Counted from the first letter of the stretch, positions 1 through 11,870 are shown. The stretch is 34,253 bases of DNA from Salidesulfovibrio brasiliensis JCM 12178 (GCF_001311825.1 NZ_BBCB01000029.1:1-34253), one strand, 5' to 3'. A program made the numbers and translations. Notes: generated by a model not told the origin, from the letters alone.

Positions 1-299
1 ACCTTTGGGATCGGCTGCGGGGGCAGGTCTTCGGGCGCAATGGCCGGTCTGTCCGGCTGCGGGGGCGTCTGGTGGGGAGGTTCGGTCTCGGCGGCCTGTT
101 CGGGCGCTGCCGGTTGTGGCTGCGCTTCAGGCAAAGGCGGCGGCTCAGGAGCGATTTCGGTTTGCTTCAGCCGGGTCAGGTCCACGGTGAGCAGGTCCCT
201 GTTCTGGGCGGGGAAACGGACCGAACTGAGCAGCATGGCTCCCGCCGCAACGTGCAGTAGCAGCGAGATGGCGAGGCATGTGGTGCGAAGGATGCTCAT
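1..299 (-). CDS. TonB-like energy transducer, N-terminal part (runs off the left edge)
   Basis: About 99 residues are visible. A short cytoplasmic start is followed by one membrane segment (about residues 8-24) containing S-LLL-H, which matches the Ser-x3-His pair in the TonB transmembrane helix. After it comes a long Pro/Glu/Gln-rich stretch typical of the periplasm-spanning linker of TonB. TonB family proteins pass proton-motive force from ExbBD to outer-membrane receptors. The start ATG at 299 has an AAAGGAG ribosome site just upstream. The gene is divergent from the sensor kinase. The C-terminal TonB domain lies outside the window, so a TolA-like or other anchored proline-rich protein remains possible. 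Confidence 0.72.
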   Translation of the reverse strand, partial: MSILRTTCLAISLLLHVAAGAMLLSSVRFPAQNRDLLTVDLTRLKQTEIAPEPPPLPEAQPQPAAPEQAAETEPPHQTPPQPDRPAIAPEDLPPQPIPK

Positions 300-367
300 G
301 ACGGTGACGCTCCTTTAAAACGGTACGCCTCGGTGGGGAAATTCGCAAGTGAACGGGAATCATCAAA

Positions 368-396
368 TTGCGTGTCAGGTAATGTACTGGTATGTT
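368..396 (+). promoter_or_regulatory. Putative sigma70 promoter of the first sensor kinase
   Basis: TTGCGT at 368-373 and TATGTT at 391-396 are separated by exactly 17 bases, about 60 bases ahead of the kinase start. The match is by eye only. Confidence 0.4.
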
Positions 397-455
397 CATT
401 CTTCGGAAAAAAGAACCAAAATGCAATACCGGGTGATGGCCTGCGGAGTGTGATG

Positions 456-3708
<3,253 letters not shown>

Positions 3709-3792
3709 ACCCGAGCGCAGCGGTTTGTTTTGCAATTCGGGCGCAATGGCGATATGTTACGAAGAGGCCGACACTTCGGCCCAGGAGGCTGA

Positions 3793-4470
3793 ATGCTCGT
3801 CAGAGAATGGATGACCCGCAATGTGTTGACGCTGGGCGTATCGTCCACGCTGATTGATGCCGCAGAGATACTGCACCGCAAAAGCATCAGGCAGTTTCCG
3901 GTCATAGACCCGGAAGGAACCGTGGTTGGAATCGTATCGGACAGGGACGTGAGGGATGCCATGCCGTCCAAGTTCCTGCCCGGCGACGTGAACGGCCATG
4001 CTGGCGCGGACCTCTCCACCCTTACCGCAGGTGATATCATGACCCTCGACCCCTACACCGTGCAGTCCACAACCTGCATGGACACCGTGGCCGAGATCAT
4101 CGTGCGCAACAAGATCGGCGGCCTGCCCGTCGTGGATGACGGGGAGCTGGTGGGCATCATCACTCAGGCCGACGTCATGCGTTTTCTCTGTTCGGCAACC
4201 GGAGCGGTGCGCGGCGGTGCGCAACTCGCCTTCCGACTGGAAGCCCGGCCCGGCCCTCTTGCCGAGTTGCTGAACGAGCTGCGGCAGCTGGGCGTTTCCT
4301 TCACCAGCGTGTTCACTTCGTATGACGTGGAAAAGGCCAACTATCGAAACGCGTACATTCGCGTGGCGGACATGGGTGACATGTCTGTGGAGGAAGTGGT
4401 GAACACCCTTTCGGGACGGTTCACGGTGCTCTATTACGTGAACGAGGGCATTACGGTAGACTGTCTGTAA
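3793..4470 (+). CDS. CBS-pair and ACT domain protein
   Basis: The protein has 225 residues. Two CBS motifs cover about residues 1-135: MLVREWMTRNVLTL, then DAAEILHRKSIRQFPVID, and a second copy starting at AGDIMTLDPYTV and containing NKIGGLPVVDDGELVGIIT. They are followed by an ACT-like domain (about 148-215). CBS pairs bind adenine nucleotides and ACT domains bind small ligands such as amino acids, so this is probably a soluble ligand sensor of the AcuB type. An AGGAGG at 3783-3788 fixes the start. The gene lies 84 bases downstream of the kinase on the same strand and may be co-transcribed. The precise ligand is unknown. Confidence 0.85.
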   Translation: MLVREWMTRNVLTLGVSSTLIDAAEILHRKSIRQFPVIDPEGTVVGIVSDRDVRDAMPSKFLPGDVNGHAGADLSTLTAGDIMTLDPYTVQSTTCMDTVAEIIVRNKIGGLPVVDDGELVGIITQADVMRFLCSATGAVRGGAQLAFRLEARPGPLAELLNELRQLGVSFTSVFTSYDVEKANYRNAYIRVADMGDMSVEEVVNTLSGRFTVLYYVNEGITVDCL

Positions 4471-4474
4471 CGGC

Positions 4475-4498
4475 GCGGCGCGGGAAGCCCTGCGCCGC
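4475..4498. terminator. GC-rich hairpin between convergent genes
   Basis: GCGGCGC at 4475-4481 pairs with GCGCCGC at 4492-4498, and an inner GGG/CCC extends the stem. It lies exactly between the convergent stop codons of the CBS-ACT gene and the receiver gene. There is no T tract, so termination is inferred from position. Confidence 0.4.
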
Positions 4499-4502
4499 AG
4501 GA

Positions 4503-4871
4503 TCAATCCTCAAGGGTCTTTCGGACCGTTTCCACGAGTTTTCTGGTATTGATGGGCTTGGTGAAGGTCTCGACAACGTCGTAGACCTTTGCCAGTTCGA
4601 CGATCGCTTCCGGGTTGAAAGCCTCGCCGCCGGAAATGGCGATGAACTTCGGCGGCTTGTCCATGCGGACCATGTCGCCCATGACCTGCAGTCCGCCCTT
4701 TTTGGGCAGGAAAATGTCGATGATGCTCAGGTCGATGTCGTTGTCACGGTAAGCTGCCACGGCTTCTTCCCCGTCTTCGGCCAGAATGACCTTGTATCCT
4801 TCGGCCTCCAGAACGCTCTGGATGAGTTCCCGGATCATCGGGGCGTCGTCAACCACCAGAATTGTCTTCAT
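4503..4871 (-). CDS. Single-domain response regulator (CheY-like)
   Basis: This is a stand-alone receiver of 122 residues. VVDD at the start gives the acidic pocket, SIIDIFLPKKGG carries the phospho-acceptor Asp (about 53), and FTKP supplies the conserved Lys. No output domain follows, so it probably acts through protein contacts or as a phosphorelay intermediate. Its ATG at 4871 overlaps the last 23 bases of the upstream hybrid kinase gene, which suggests translational coupling. The terminal Hpt domain of that kinase is the obvious phosphodonor candidate (inference). Confidence 0.88.
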   Translation of the reverse strand: MKTILVVDDAPMIRELIQSVLEAEGYKVILAEDGEEAVAAYRDNDIDLSIIDIFLPKKGGLQVMGDMVRMDKPPKFIAISGGEAFNPEAIVELAKVYDVVETFTKPINTRKLVETVRKTLED

Positions 4872-7283
4872 CCTCTCCTCCCTGTAAGCCGTCCTGTTCC
4901 GCTCCGATGAGTTTCAGCGCCGTTTCAACTTCCGCCTTCAGCGAGGCAAAGCTGTCGAATGCGGCCTGCTTTTCGCCTTTGCCGCACTGGTATTCCAGCT
5001 GTTCCGCAATGGACCCGGCCTTGACCGCGCCCACGGTGCGCGAAGAACCCTTGATGGAGTGGGCGTGGCGCTTGGCCGTTTCAAGATCCCCGCTGTCGAG
5101 GGCGCCTTCCAGCGCACTCAGGTCCTTTGGAGTGTCGCGCAGGAATATACCATCCATCATAGACAGTAATTCGACTCGTCCGTCAAGGAGGGAGAGGGCC
5201 GTTTCTCGGTCAAAGGTCTGTTCTTCGCCTGCTAAAACCTTTCTGGCCGAGGCCTCCCTGCCTTCCCTGCCGAAATAGGCGCTGGCGATGGCCCGCACCA
5301 GGTCGTTTACGCGGATGGGCTTGGAGACGTAGGCGTTCATGCCGGTCTCCAGAAAGCGTTCCCGGTCGCCCTTGAGGGCGTGGGCGGTGATGGCCACGAC
5401 GGGAATGTTCGGGTCGAGCACCCCGCTGCCGGGTGTTCGGATGGCCCGCGTGGCGCTTACGCCGTCCATGACCGGCATCTGAACGTCCATGAGCACGAGG
5501 TCGAATTTGGCCGCCCGCAGGAGGTCGAGCACTTCCTGCCCGTTTTCGGCGGAGGTGATGTCGTGACCGCGCTCCTTGAGGACCGTTGCCGCAAGCTGAC
5601 GGTTGAGACGGTTGTCGTCGGCGAGCAGGATGTTCAGTTTTGGCAGTTCCGGCAGCGGCTCCTCGTCGTGGCAGACCTCTTCGCCGGAGGCTTTGTCAAA
5701 TGCGGCCGTGAAGGCGAACGTGCTGCCCTCGCCCTCGCGGCTGGAAATGGTCATCTGCCCGTCCATGAGGTCAACCAGCAGACGGCTGATGGCCAGTCCG
5801 AGGCCGGTGCCGCCGTGCTTGCGGGTCACGGAGTCGTCGGCCTGCAGGAAGCTTTCGAAAATGGCCTGCTGTTTGTCCTCGGGGATGCCGATGCCGGTAT
5901 CCGTGACCGAGAAGCGAAGGATGTGGCGATGGTCCTCGGGGTCGGCGTTTTCCGCGCGGATGCCCACCGAGCCTTTGGCGGTGAATTTGATGGCGTTGCC
6001 GAGGAGGTTCAGAAGAATCTGCCGCAGCCGTGAGGGGTCTCCGCGGAGGGTTGCCGGGACGTCTTCGTCCACCTCGCAGAAGAGTTCGAGCCCTTTTTCC
6101 TCGGCAGTGGGCCGGTACATGTCCAGCGCACTGCCAACAACCTTGCGGGGGTCGAAATCCAGCGATTCGAGCGAGAGTTTCTGGGCCTCGATCTTGGAGA
6201 AATCAAGAATGTCGTTGAGTACCGAAAGTAGTGACGTGCTGGCTTCGAGCACATTGTCGAGGTACTCCCGGCGGTCTTCGTCGTTGCCGCTGCCGATGGC
6301 CAGTTCGGTCATGCCGATGATGGCATTGAGCGGTGTCCTTACCTCATGGCTCATGTTGGCAAGGAATTTCGACTTTGCCTGTGCGGCGGCGTCGGCGCGT
6401 TTTTTTGCCTTTACGAGATTGATGCTCTTGGCACGAAGCTGCGAGTTGGCCCGCTGAAGCTCTTTGGTTCGCTGTCTGACACGGTCCTCAAGCTCGTCGC
6501 GCGCCTTGAGAAGCGCGTCCTCGGCCTCTTTTCTCGCGGTGATATCGATTCCGAGCGCCATGACCATCCGTTCCCCGGAGCTGTCGGTCATGGGGCTGTA
6601 CTGGACGTGGAATGTCCGCCCGTTGGGAGCGGTCCAGTCCTTTTCCAGAGCCTTGTCGTTGTCCATCGCGTCCTTGGGCGGGCAGATGGAGCAGTCGCTA
6701 CCGTTGCACTTGAGCAGTTCGTTGCAAGGCTGCCCCTTGGGGCTTCCGAATAGTTTGCGGAAATATCGGTTCGCGTAGCGAATGGTGTTGTCGCGGTATA
6801 TGTGGAAGACAAGTCCGGGCAGGGACTCCATGAAGAATATTTGTCGCTGTTGCTCCCGCCTGAGGTCTTCGTCGGTCTGGCGCAGCGGGGTGAGGTCCTG
6901 CGAGCACACGGCCACGCGCAATCCGCCCCGCTGTCTTCGCCAATGGGGACGACGGTGTGCATGTAGGAGCGGCCGTTGATGACCTCTTCGAAGCGGGAGA
7001 TGCGCTGGTCCCGCGCTGCACGGCGAATCCTGTCCCGCCGCATTATAAGCATGTCTTCGGGCAAAAGCTCGTAAAGGTTGAGGCTGGTAAGCTCCTCGCT
7101 GCTGGAAAGACCGAACATCCGGGCGGCCTCATCGTTGGCGGCGAAGATTATGCCGCCGCTGCCCACGATGAATGACGGCTCGGGACAGGCCCGAAGCAGC
7201 GCCTGCGTGGTCGCGTCAAGTGACACGTAGGAAGAACGGGCTCTTGACGCCTTTGTATCCCGGCTGGTTGCGGATTTTTCCAT
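4849..7283 (-). CDS. Hybrid sensor histidine kinase (PAS, PAS, HisKA, HATPase, REC, Hpt); one frameshift
   Basis: The corrected product is about 811 residues. An N-terminal PAS domain (PSFIVGSGGIIFAANDEAARMFG) is followed by a second PAS with an unusual cluster C-x5-C-x4-C-x2-C (from PCNELLKC to CSICPP). A coiled coil leads to HisKA (NMSHEVRTP), HATPase (GTGLGLAI), a receiver (LVLMDVQMPVMDG) and a canonical Hpt (HAHSIKGSS). The frame breaks near 6925 in a G run: GGGG is read where GGGGG would restore the frame from PIGEDSG to RVAVCSQDLTP. ATG 7283 is the first in-frame ATG but has no clear ribosome site. A TTG at 7319 with GGGGA upstream is an alternative start. As read, the main frame is open from 6921. 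The gene is followed by the overlapping receiver gene and is divergent from the radical SAM gene. Confidence 0.87.
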
Positions 7284-7369
7284 CCATTCATCATTATTCA
7301 ATGACAGGTTTCGAGTCAATGGGATTCCCCGGAATTGTCAGGAGGTTCAATGCCGGGCATACTCGGGGC

Positions 7370-8239
7370 ATGGAACACCATGGAACCGTCATCCGTCCAC
7401 CGTCCGAGGCGGACAGCATCCTTTTGCAGGTCACGCTCGGCTGCTCCCACGGAAAGTGCGCTTTTTGCGGCGCATACCGGGACAAGCCGTTCGCCGTTCG
7501 TCCCCCCGAGGATATAGAGGCCGACCTGCGCTGGGTCGCGGCGCACATGCCACGGCATCGTCGACTGTTTCTCTGCGACGGGGACGTGCTGGCCCTGCCC
7601 ATGCACCGGCTCGAAGCGTTGCTTGAGATGATTGGCCGGGTCCTGCCCGGCGTGAAGCGTGTCAGCTCATACGTCTCGGCGCGGAACCTGCGCGGCAAGT
7701 CGGACGAGGATTTGCTGAGGCTCCGCGAGGCCGGGCTGCGCATGGTCTACATGGGGCTGGAGTCCGGTGATCAGGGCGTGCTGGAGCGCATGAACAAGGG
7801 CAGCTCGGTGGAGGACATCGTTCGCGCCGGACAGCGCATCGTGCGTGCGGGGCTGAAGCTGAACGTCACGGTCCTGAACGGCCTTGGCGGTGTTGAGGGA
7901 AGCATGGAGCATGCGCGAAAGACCGCGCAGGCGCTTACGGAGATGGGCCCGCACCAGATCGCGGCCCTCAGTCTGATGCCCATACCCGGAACGCCGCTGT
8001 GGGATGACATCGAGGCGGGCCGGTTCATCCTTCCGGACGCCGACGGCATGGTTGCCGAACTCCGTGAGCTGGTGGCCGGGCTTGGCGATTACCGGGGGTT
8101 GCTGCTCGCCAACCACGCGTCCAACCACGCGCCGTTTCGGGCGCGGATGCCCGCCGACAGGGAGCGCATCATGGCCCTGTTGGACGAGAGTGCTTCCGGC
8201 AAGCGGGCCATGCGACCGGAATGGTCGCGGCGACTCTGA
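7370..8239 (+). CDS. Radical SAM protein (COG1032-like)
   Basis: The protein has about 289 residues. LGCSHGKCAFCG gives a C-x4-C-x2-C cluster, the variant seen in COG1032-type radical SAM proteins, where three Cys bind a 4Fe-4S cluster for SAM cleavage. GLESGDQGVLERMNKG and the later barrel strands fit the family. The substrate is unknown. The start is doubtful: a strong AGGAGG at 7340-7345 precedes ATG 7350, which is one frame away from the main frame. Adding one G to the GGGG at 7365-7368 would fuse them and give MPGILGGMEHHG. ATG 7370, used here, has only a weak ribosome site. The gene converges on the secreted-protein gene with only two bases between them. Confidence 0.82.
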   Translation: MEHHGTVIRPPSEADSILLQVTLGCSHGKCAFCGAYRDKPFAVRPPEDIEADLRWVAAHMPRHRRLFLCDGDVLALPMHRLEALLEMIGRVLPGVKRVSSYVSARNLRGKSDEDLLRLREAGLRMVYMGLESGDQGVLERMNKGSSVEDIVRAGQRIVRAGLKLNVTVLNGLGGVEGSMEHARKTAQALTEMGPHQIAALSLMPIPGTPLWDDIEAGRFILPDADGMVAELRELVAGLGDYRGLLLANHASNHAPFRARMPADRERIMALLDESASGKRAMRPEWSRRL

Positions 8240-8241
8240 TA

Positions 8242-8831
8242 TTAAGGAAAAAGTGTTTCGAGGGTCCGCAGCAGCGGTGGCAGGATGGCCTTTTCACAGG
8301 CGGTGAAGGGACAGCCGACTTCGTTTTTGCCCTGAACAGAGACGTTTCGCGTTCCGAGCGGGGTGATCTTGCCCCCTTCGCGGCGTCCGATGGTCACGGC
8401 GGCACTTGCGCCGCAAACGTTTTTGGGCAGTTTTTCCAGCTCCGGGGACCAGACGAATACTCTGTCGGGAAGGACCGGCAACTCGTAGCCCGGCTCTGTC
8501 TCGGGAAATTTCAAAGCGTTCTTCATGGCGGACTCGGCCGCAAAGTGCGGCTCAAAGCAGGTCAGCCGAATATCAAGCACAAAGGTGGCGTCGCCATTGG
8601 GGTCGTAGCGGTAGTCGCGCGAGCCGATGGACTGGATGGCCGCACGCTCCAGCGGAAGCACGCCGGTCTCGGTTTCTTCAAGCGCGCCGTACTCGTTGAG
8701 CTGGTAGTTGTGGATGCGCAGGTTGAAGCTTGAACCCGGTTGCACCGGTGTGTCCGCAGCCAAGGCGCTGGCCGCGCCAAAGGCGGCGAGGGCGAGCAGG
8801 CGGCCGCCAGAAGCGCGCGTGCGACGATCAC
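8242..8831 (-). CDS. Secreted protein of unknown function; probable frameshift in the signal peptide
   Basis: I do not recognise the family. The mature part (about 170 residues) has three Cys (in LTCFE, KNVCGAS and VGCPFTACEK there are four in total) and no membrane segment, which suggests a periplasmic protein. The main frame has no usable start codon. GTG 8831 overlaps the stop of the upstream EAL-HDOD gene as GTGA and opens MIVARALLA in another frame. One added base near 8810 joins it to RLLALAAFGAASALA and gives a good signal peptide and about 196 residues. It is therefore probably the second gene of the EAL-HDOD operon. Confidence 0.6.
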
Positions 8832-10084
8832 TGCTTGGTCTCGCTGCTGCCGGAGTCGCCGAAAAAGGAATCGGCCCACGTGAAGGCGTGCTGGTAGCTG
8901 ACGGCCACGGTGCCGGGCTGCAGGCCGAGGACACGCGAGACGCTTGCAACTTCGTCCCAGTTGGAATTTTCGATTGCCGAGGCCAGAGACAGCCACGGGG
9001 AAAGGCGGTTGTCTTCGCCCGAGAGGGCGTCCTTGATCTCCTGATCGATTGGCAGGTGCGCCAGCGCTTGTTCCATGTCCATGTCGAGCAACGCGTCCAG
9101 CAGCGAGAACAGGCCGAGCATGAAAAGCTTGTCCGAGATGTCCTCGAACTCGGCACCAAGCGCAGCGGTCTCGAAGAGTTTGGCCCGGTGGGCGCAGAGG
9201 TATGCGAGCTCGCGGCCACGTTCCGTGGTGTTCATGTCCGTGAGGATGACCAGCCTGACCCAGTTGCGGATGGGCCGCCATCCGGCCAGCACCACCGCCT
9301 GCTTGATGGATTTGATGGTGGTGGAAAAGCTGAAGCTCGCGGAGTTCAGAAACGCCAGTAAACGGTAGCTGATGGCAACGTCCGCTTCAATGGCGTCGGT
9401 GAGGGCGTCGAAGTCCGGCTCTTCCTTTTCTATGAGATCGAAGAGCTTGAGGCGGGTGATTTCACTCGAGGTGAGTTTGCGTCCGGCAACAGTCTTTGGT
9501 TTTTTAAAGAAGTAACCGTGAAACAGGGTGAATCCGGCCTGTTTGGCCTCGCGCATGGCCTCGGGCGTTTCCACGCGTTTTGCCATGACGTGGGTTATGG
9601 AGAGACTGCGCGCTCTGGCCACGTTTTCAATCAGGGTGGTTGAATCCTTGCCGTTGATGTCGATGATGACCATGTCGGCCACTTCGTCCAGCGGACATTT
9701 GACTTCGGGATCGAAGTTGTCCACGGCCACCATGAATCCTTCCCTTCGCAGGCCCTTGAGGGTGTCGATCAGACCTTCCGGCGGGAAGGGGTCGCGTTCG
9801 AGTATGATGGTGGTTGAACGGCTGGGAAGCACGTGGGTGATGCCCCGTTTGAGAATCTCCGGGGTGAAATGAATGAGCGCCTTTTCCTGTCCCGAGTCGT
9901 CAGCCGAGCACAGGGGCAGGTTGGCAAGCACCTCAAGCGTCGCCTCGGAGCAGTCCGAGATGTCAGCGGACGTAGCGTCGATGCTGTCGCGAAAAAGCAG
10001 GAGATGGCCCCATATCTTCATATTTTCCGTGAAGATGGGTTGCCGGGCCATAAATATGTTTTGATAGGTGGTGCTGTCGCTCAT
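8828..10084 (-). CDS. EAL-HDOD signalling protein (YuxH type) with degenerate EAL domain
   Basis: The protein has 418 residues. The N-terminal half begins with ARQPIF and follows the EAL fold, but the usual ELLFR motif reads LLLFR (residues 28-32), so the metal-binding Glu is lost and cyclic-di-GMP cleavage is unlikely. VAVDNFD and DMVIIDI remain. The C-terminal half (about 215-400) is an HDOD domain (AISYRLLAFLNSASF, AVVLAGWRPIRNW). Proteins of this architecture act as signalling or motility regulators through binding, not catalysis. AGGGGAG precedes ATG 10084. It shares a 4-base overlap with the next gene. Confidence 0.9.
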   Translation of the reverse strand: MSDSTTYQNIFMARQPIFTENMKIWGHLLLFRDSIDATSADISDCSEATLEVLANLPLCSADDSGQEKALIHFTPEILKRGITHVLPSRSTTIILERDPFPPEGLIDTLKGLRREGFMVAVDNFDPEVKCPLDEVADMVIIDINGKDSTTLIENVARARSLSITHVMAKRVETPEAMREAKQAGFTLFHGYFFKKPKTVAGRKLTSSEITRLKLFDLIEKEEPDFDALTDAIEADVAISYRLLAFLNSASFSFSTTIKSIKQAVVLAGWRPIRNWVRLVILTDMNTTERGRELAYLCAHRAKLFETAALGAEFEDISDKLFMLGLFSLLDALLDMDMEQALAHLPIDQEIKDALSGEDNRLSPWLSLASAIENSNWDEVASVSRVLGLQPGTVAVSYQHAFTWADSFFGDSGSSETKQ

Positions 10085-10120
10085 GGCTTTGCTCCCCTAG
10101 TAATGCAAAAATTCCATATG

Positions 10121-10149
10121 AGTATGCATAGTTGAACAGAACACGTCAA
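10121..10149 (-). promoter_or_regulatory. Putative sigma70 promoter of the EAL-HDOD gene
   Basis: Read on the minus strand, TTGACG (10144-10149) and CATACT (10121-10126) are 17 bases apart, about 35 bases ahead of the ribosome site. Confidence 0.5.
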
Positions 10150-10162
10150 TAAATGGTCATAT

Positions 10163-10420
10163 TTAGACCCTTGACAATTTTTTTGTGTGAACATCTGTTG
10201 TTTGCCGTTTTTTTCTCAGAGAATCACAGCTGTTGCGGGTGTCGGTCAGGGGTGCGGGAGTGCTGTTTTCCGGTGGCGGCGGTGCCTGACTTGAGCCGTG
10301 AGCCTCCTCGGCCTCGCTGGTGTCCATGGCGGAGGAGATGACAATGCCGTTCATTGCCAGATCTGCTGTGCGCGGCAGTGCTCCGTGACTGTCCGGGAGG
10401 ATGAAGAGAAAGGGTAGCAT
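10163..10420 (-). CDS. Small hypothetical protein, 85 residues
   Basis: I do not recognise this protein. It starts MLPFLFILPDSHG and continues with a Pro/Ser-rich, low-complexity middle and a basic end (LRKKRQTTDVHTKK). No clear domain or signal peptide is visible. Support comes from the DNA: AGGAGG sits at the right distance from ATG 10420, and a well-spaced promoter lies at 10473-10501. Coding bias is hard to judge at this length. It could instead be a leader peptide or a regulatory RNA region. Confidence 0.42.
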   Translation of the reverse strand: MLPFLFILPDSHGALPRTADLAMNGIVISSAMDTSEAEEAHGSSQAPPPPENSTPAPLTDTRNSCDSLRKKRQTTDVHTKKLSRV

Positions 10421-10472
10421 AAAGCCTCCTATAGAAATACAAGCTAATCGTTTAGTATCGGCAAGGGAGTAT

Positions 10473-10501
10473 TGTATAGTAGAAACATTGACCCTTGTCC
10501 A
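10473..10501 (-). promoter_or_regulatory. Putative sigma70 promoter of the 85-residue ORF
   Basis: Read on the minus strand, TGGACA (10496-10501) and TATACA (10473-10478) are exactly 17 bases apart. A 5' leader of about 45 bases would precede the ATG. Confidence 0.5.
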
Positions 10502-10508
10502 CGAGATG

Positions 10509-10525
10509 TATAGAAAAAATCTATA
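10509..10525. promoter_or_regulatory. Operator-like palindrome TATAGA-N5-TCTATA
   Basis: A perfect 6-base inverted repeat with a 5-base A-rich spacer lies just upstream of the promoter at 10473-10501. Related TATAG words recur at 10430-10436 and 10475-10480. A binding site for a repressor, perhaps the nearby S24-type regulator, is only inferred. Confidence 0.35.
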
Positions 10526-10627
10526 GATAAACCTATTTGAGCACCCTTGTGTCAGTGGCGTATAATAATAAATTTTACTGATTTTCGCCTGTCCGCGTAA
10601 TCAGGCGCAATTACCTGCAATCAGATG

Positions 10628-10668
10628 AAAAATACGGGCAGGAGCTGGGTAAAACAGCTCCTGCCCGT
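10628..10668 (-). terminator. Intrinsic terminator after the DUF6941-like gene
   Basis: A perfect 14-base stem (10634-10647 with 10655-10668) with a 7-base loop is followed on the minus strand by TATTTTT. It lies 50 bases after the stop of the DUF6941-like gene. Confidence 0.85.
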
Positions 10669-10717
10669 CCGCAGGCGATATCATGAAAAACAATATCGCG
10701 CTTTCGTATGGAATGAA

Positions 10718-11104
10718 TCAGCGTTTGACTATGAACAACGGCAAATCGGTAAGGGGTTTCCACTGTCCGCCTTCCAGGATGCAGACCTGCAGGCCGTGCC
10801 GTCCTTCCTCTTTGACCTCCAGTCCGGGAAGCTGGAATGTCATCTTGTGCAGCATGCTTTCGCCGGGCTGCACCTCCTGACTTCCGAGGAGGACGGTCTC
10901 GCCGCCGGGTGTTTTCAGTTGCAGGGAGACGGAGAACGGGTCCGGAGACTGCGGCTCCCATAGGGTGCCGATGAAGAATCCCGGCAGCGTGGCCGGGAGT
11001 TCCGTGGGGGACGCGTGTTCGATGCTTCTGATGAACGTGGTGTCCGAAGACTGTCTGTCCACGATGACGTCATGGCAGGGAACCGCGTAAATGAGTTTGG
11101 CCAT
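10718..11104 (-). CDS. DUF6941-like small protein
   Basis: The protein has 128 residues. The pattern LIYAVPCHDVIVD, then LPATLPGFFIGTLW, then a beta-rich remainder ending DLPLFIVKR, resembles DUF6941 proteins. No signal peptide or membrane segment is visible, so it is probably cytoplasmic. Function is unknown. AAGGAG precedes the ATG. It starts 9 bases after the stop of the S24-type repressor gene and ends before a strong terminator, so the two form one operon. The family assignment is from memory of the pattern, not a search. Confidence 0.6.
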   Translation of the reverse strand: MAKLIYAVPCHDVIVDRQSSDTTFIRSIEHASPTELPATLPGFFIGTLWEPQSPDPFSVSLQLKTPGGETVLLGSQEVQPGESMLHKMTFQLPGLEVKEEGRHGLQVCILEGGQWKPLTDLPLFIVKR

Positions 11105-11113
11105 TTCAGCTCC

Positions 11114-11833
11114 TTATTTCTGTGTCATGTCAGCCATGGACGAGACGATGCTCCCGCCGATGGCCCGGCTTATCTCTCCTTCGTAATCGCTTTCCAGCAT
11201 AAACGTGCCCGGCGGGTATTCGCGAGTATTTTCCGTATAAAACACCAGTTGCAGTCCCGCGGGAGTGTTTCTGGCGTCCACGCGCCGTACGGATGCCGCG
11301 CCCTGCGGCGAACTGGTCAGCATGATTCTGCCTGAAGGGGAGGGGTCTTTGTCGTTGCGGTCTATAAGCACGATATCGCCCGGCGTCAGCAGGGGCGCCA
11401 GCGACTGGTCCCCCTGCGGGATGCGCATTGCCGCGAGGTTGGTGCGGAAGCGGATGGACTCATGGTGCCGCCACGCGAGAATCCAGCCTTCCACCGCGTC
11501 TTCGGGGATGTGGCCGGGCTGGGCCGCCAGCGCGGGGCTGGTTATGGGCACCGCGATGTAGTCGCTGGAGGACGGGGTGAGCGCTCCCTCGGAGGAGAGC
11601 ACCACTTCCATGGACTGCTCGTGCGGTTCGTCCGGAAACATGATTCTGGCTCCGAGACGATCCAGAATCTTGCCGAGCGAATCGGCTGTCAGTCCCCGCT
11701 CGCGCTTCAGAAAGCGGTTCAACTGCGACGGATCGACTTCCAGTTCGTCGGCCATGCGCTTGTTGTTGGCGAACCGCTTACCCTTGCCCACCCGGCTGCT
11801 CAGGGCCTGCCGGATCTGATCGGTAAAGGACAT
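11114..11833 (-). CDS. Phage-repressor-like regulator (HTH plus S24 peptidase-like domain)
   Basis: The protein has 239 residues. An XRE-type helix-turn-helix occupies about 15-62 (KRMADELEVDPSQLNRFLKR). The C-terminal domain follows the LexA/CI S24 fold, with QGDQSLAPLLTPGDIVLIDR corresponding to the catalytic Ser region. The Lys region reads SVRRV where active family members have VKR, so the general base appears to be Arg and no Ala-Gly cleavage site is obvious. It may bind DNA without SOS self-cleavage. AAGGAG precedes the ATG. It is divergent from the DUF5675-like gene, with overlapping promoter and operator sequence, as in phage immunity regions. Confidence 0.82.
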   Translation of the reverse strand: MSFTDQIRQALSSRVGKGKRFANNKRMADELEVDPSQLNRFLKRERGLTADSLGKILDRLGARIMFPDEPHEQSMEVVLSSEGALTPSSSDYIAVPITSPALAAQPGHIPEDAVEGWILAWRHHESIRFRTNLAAMRIPQGDQSLAPLLTPGDIVLIDRNDKDPSPSGRIMLTSSPQGAASVRRVDARNTPAGLQLVFYTENTREYPPGTFMLESDYEGEISRAIGGSIVSSMADMTQK

Positions 11834-11870
11834 AGGTGCTCCTTGTGGGAGTTGGCTTTGATACCCGCTG

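Noticed and set aside
7319-7369. ATG 7319 as the radical SAM start
   Set aside because: No ribosome site and the extra residues do not resemble the family; the strong AGGAGG lies further downstream.
10173-10202. TTGACA on the plus strand as a promoter
   Set aside because: No -10 at a suitable distance and no plus-strand gene downstream before 11966.
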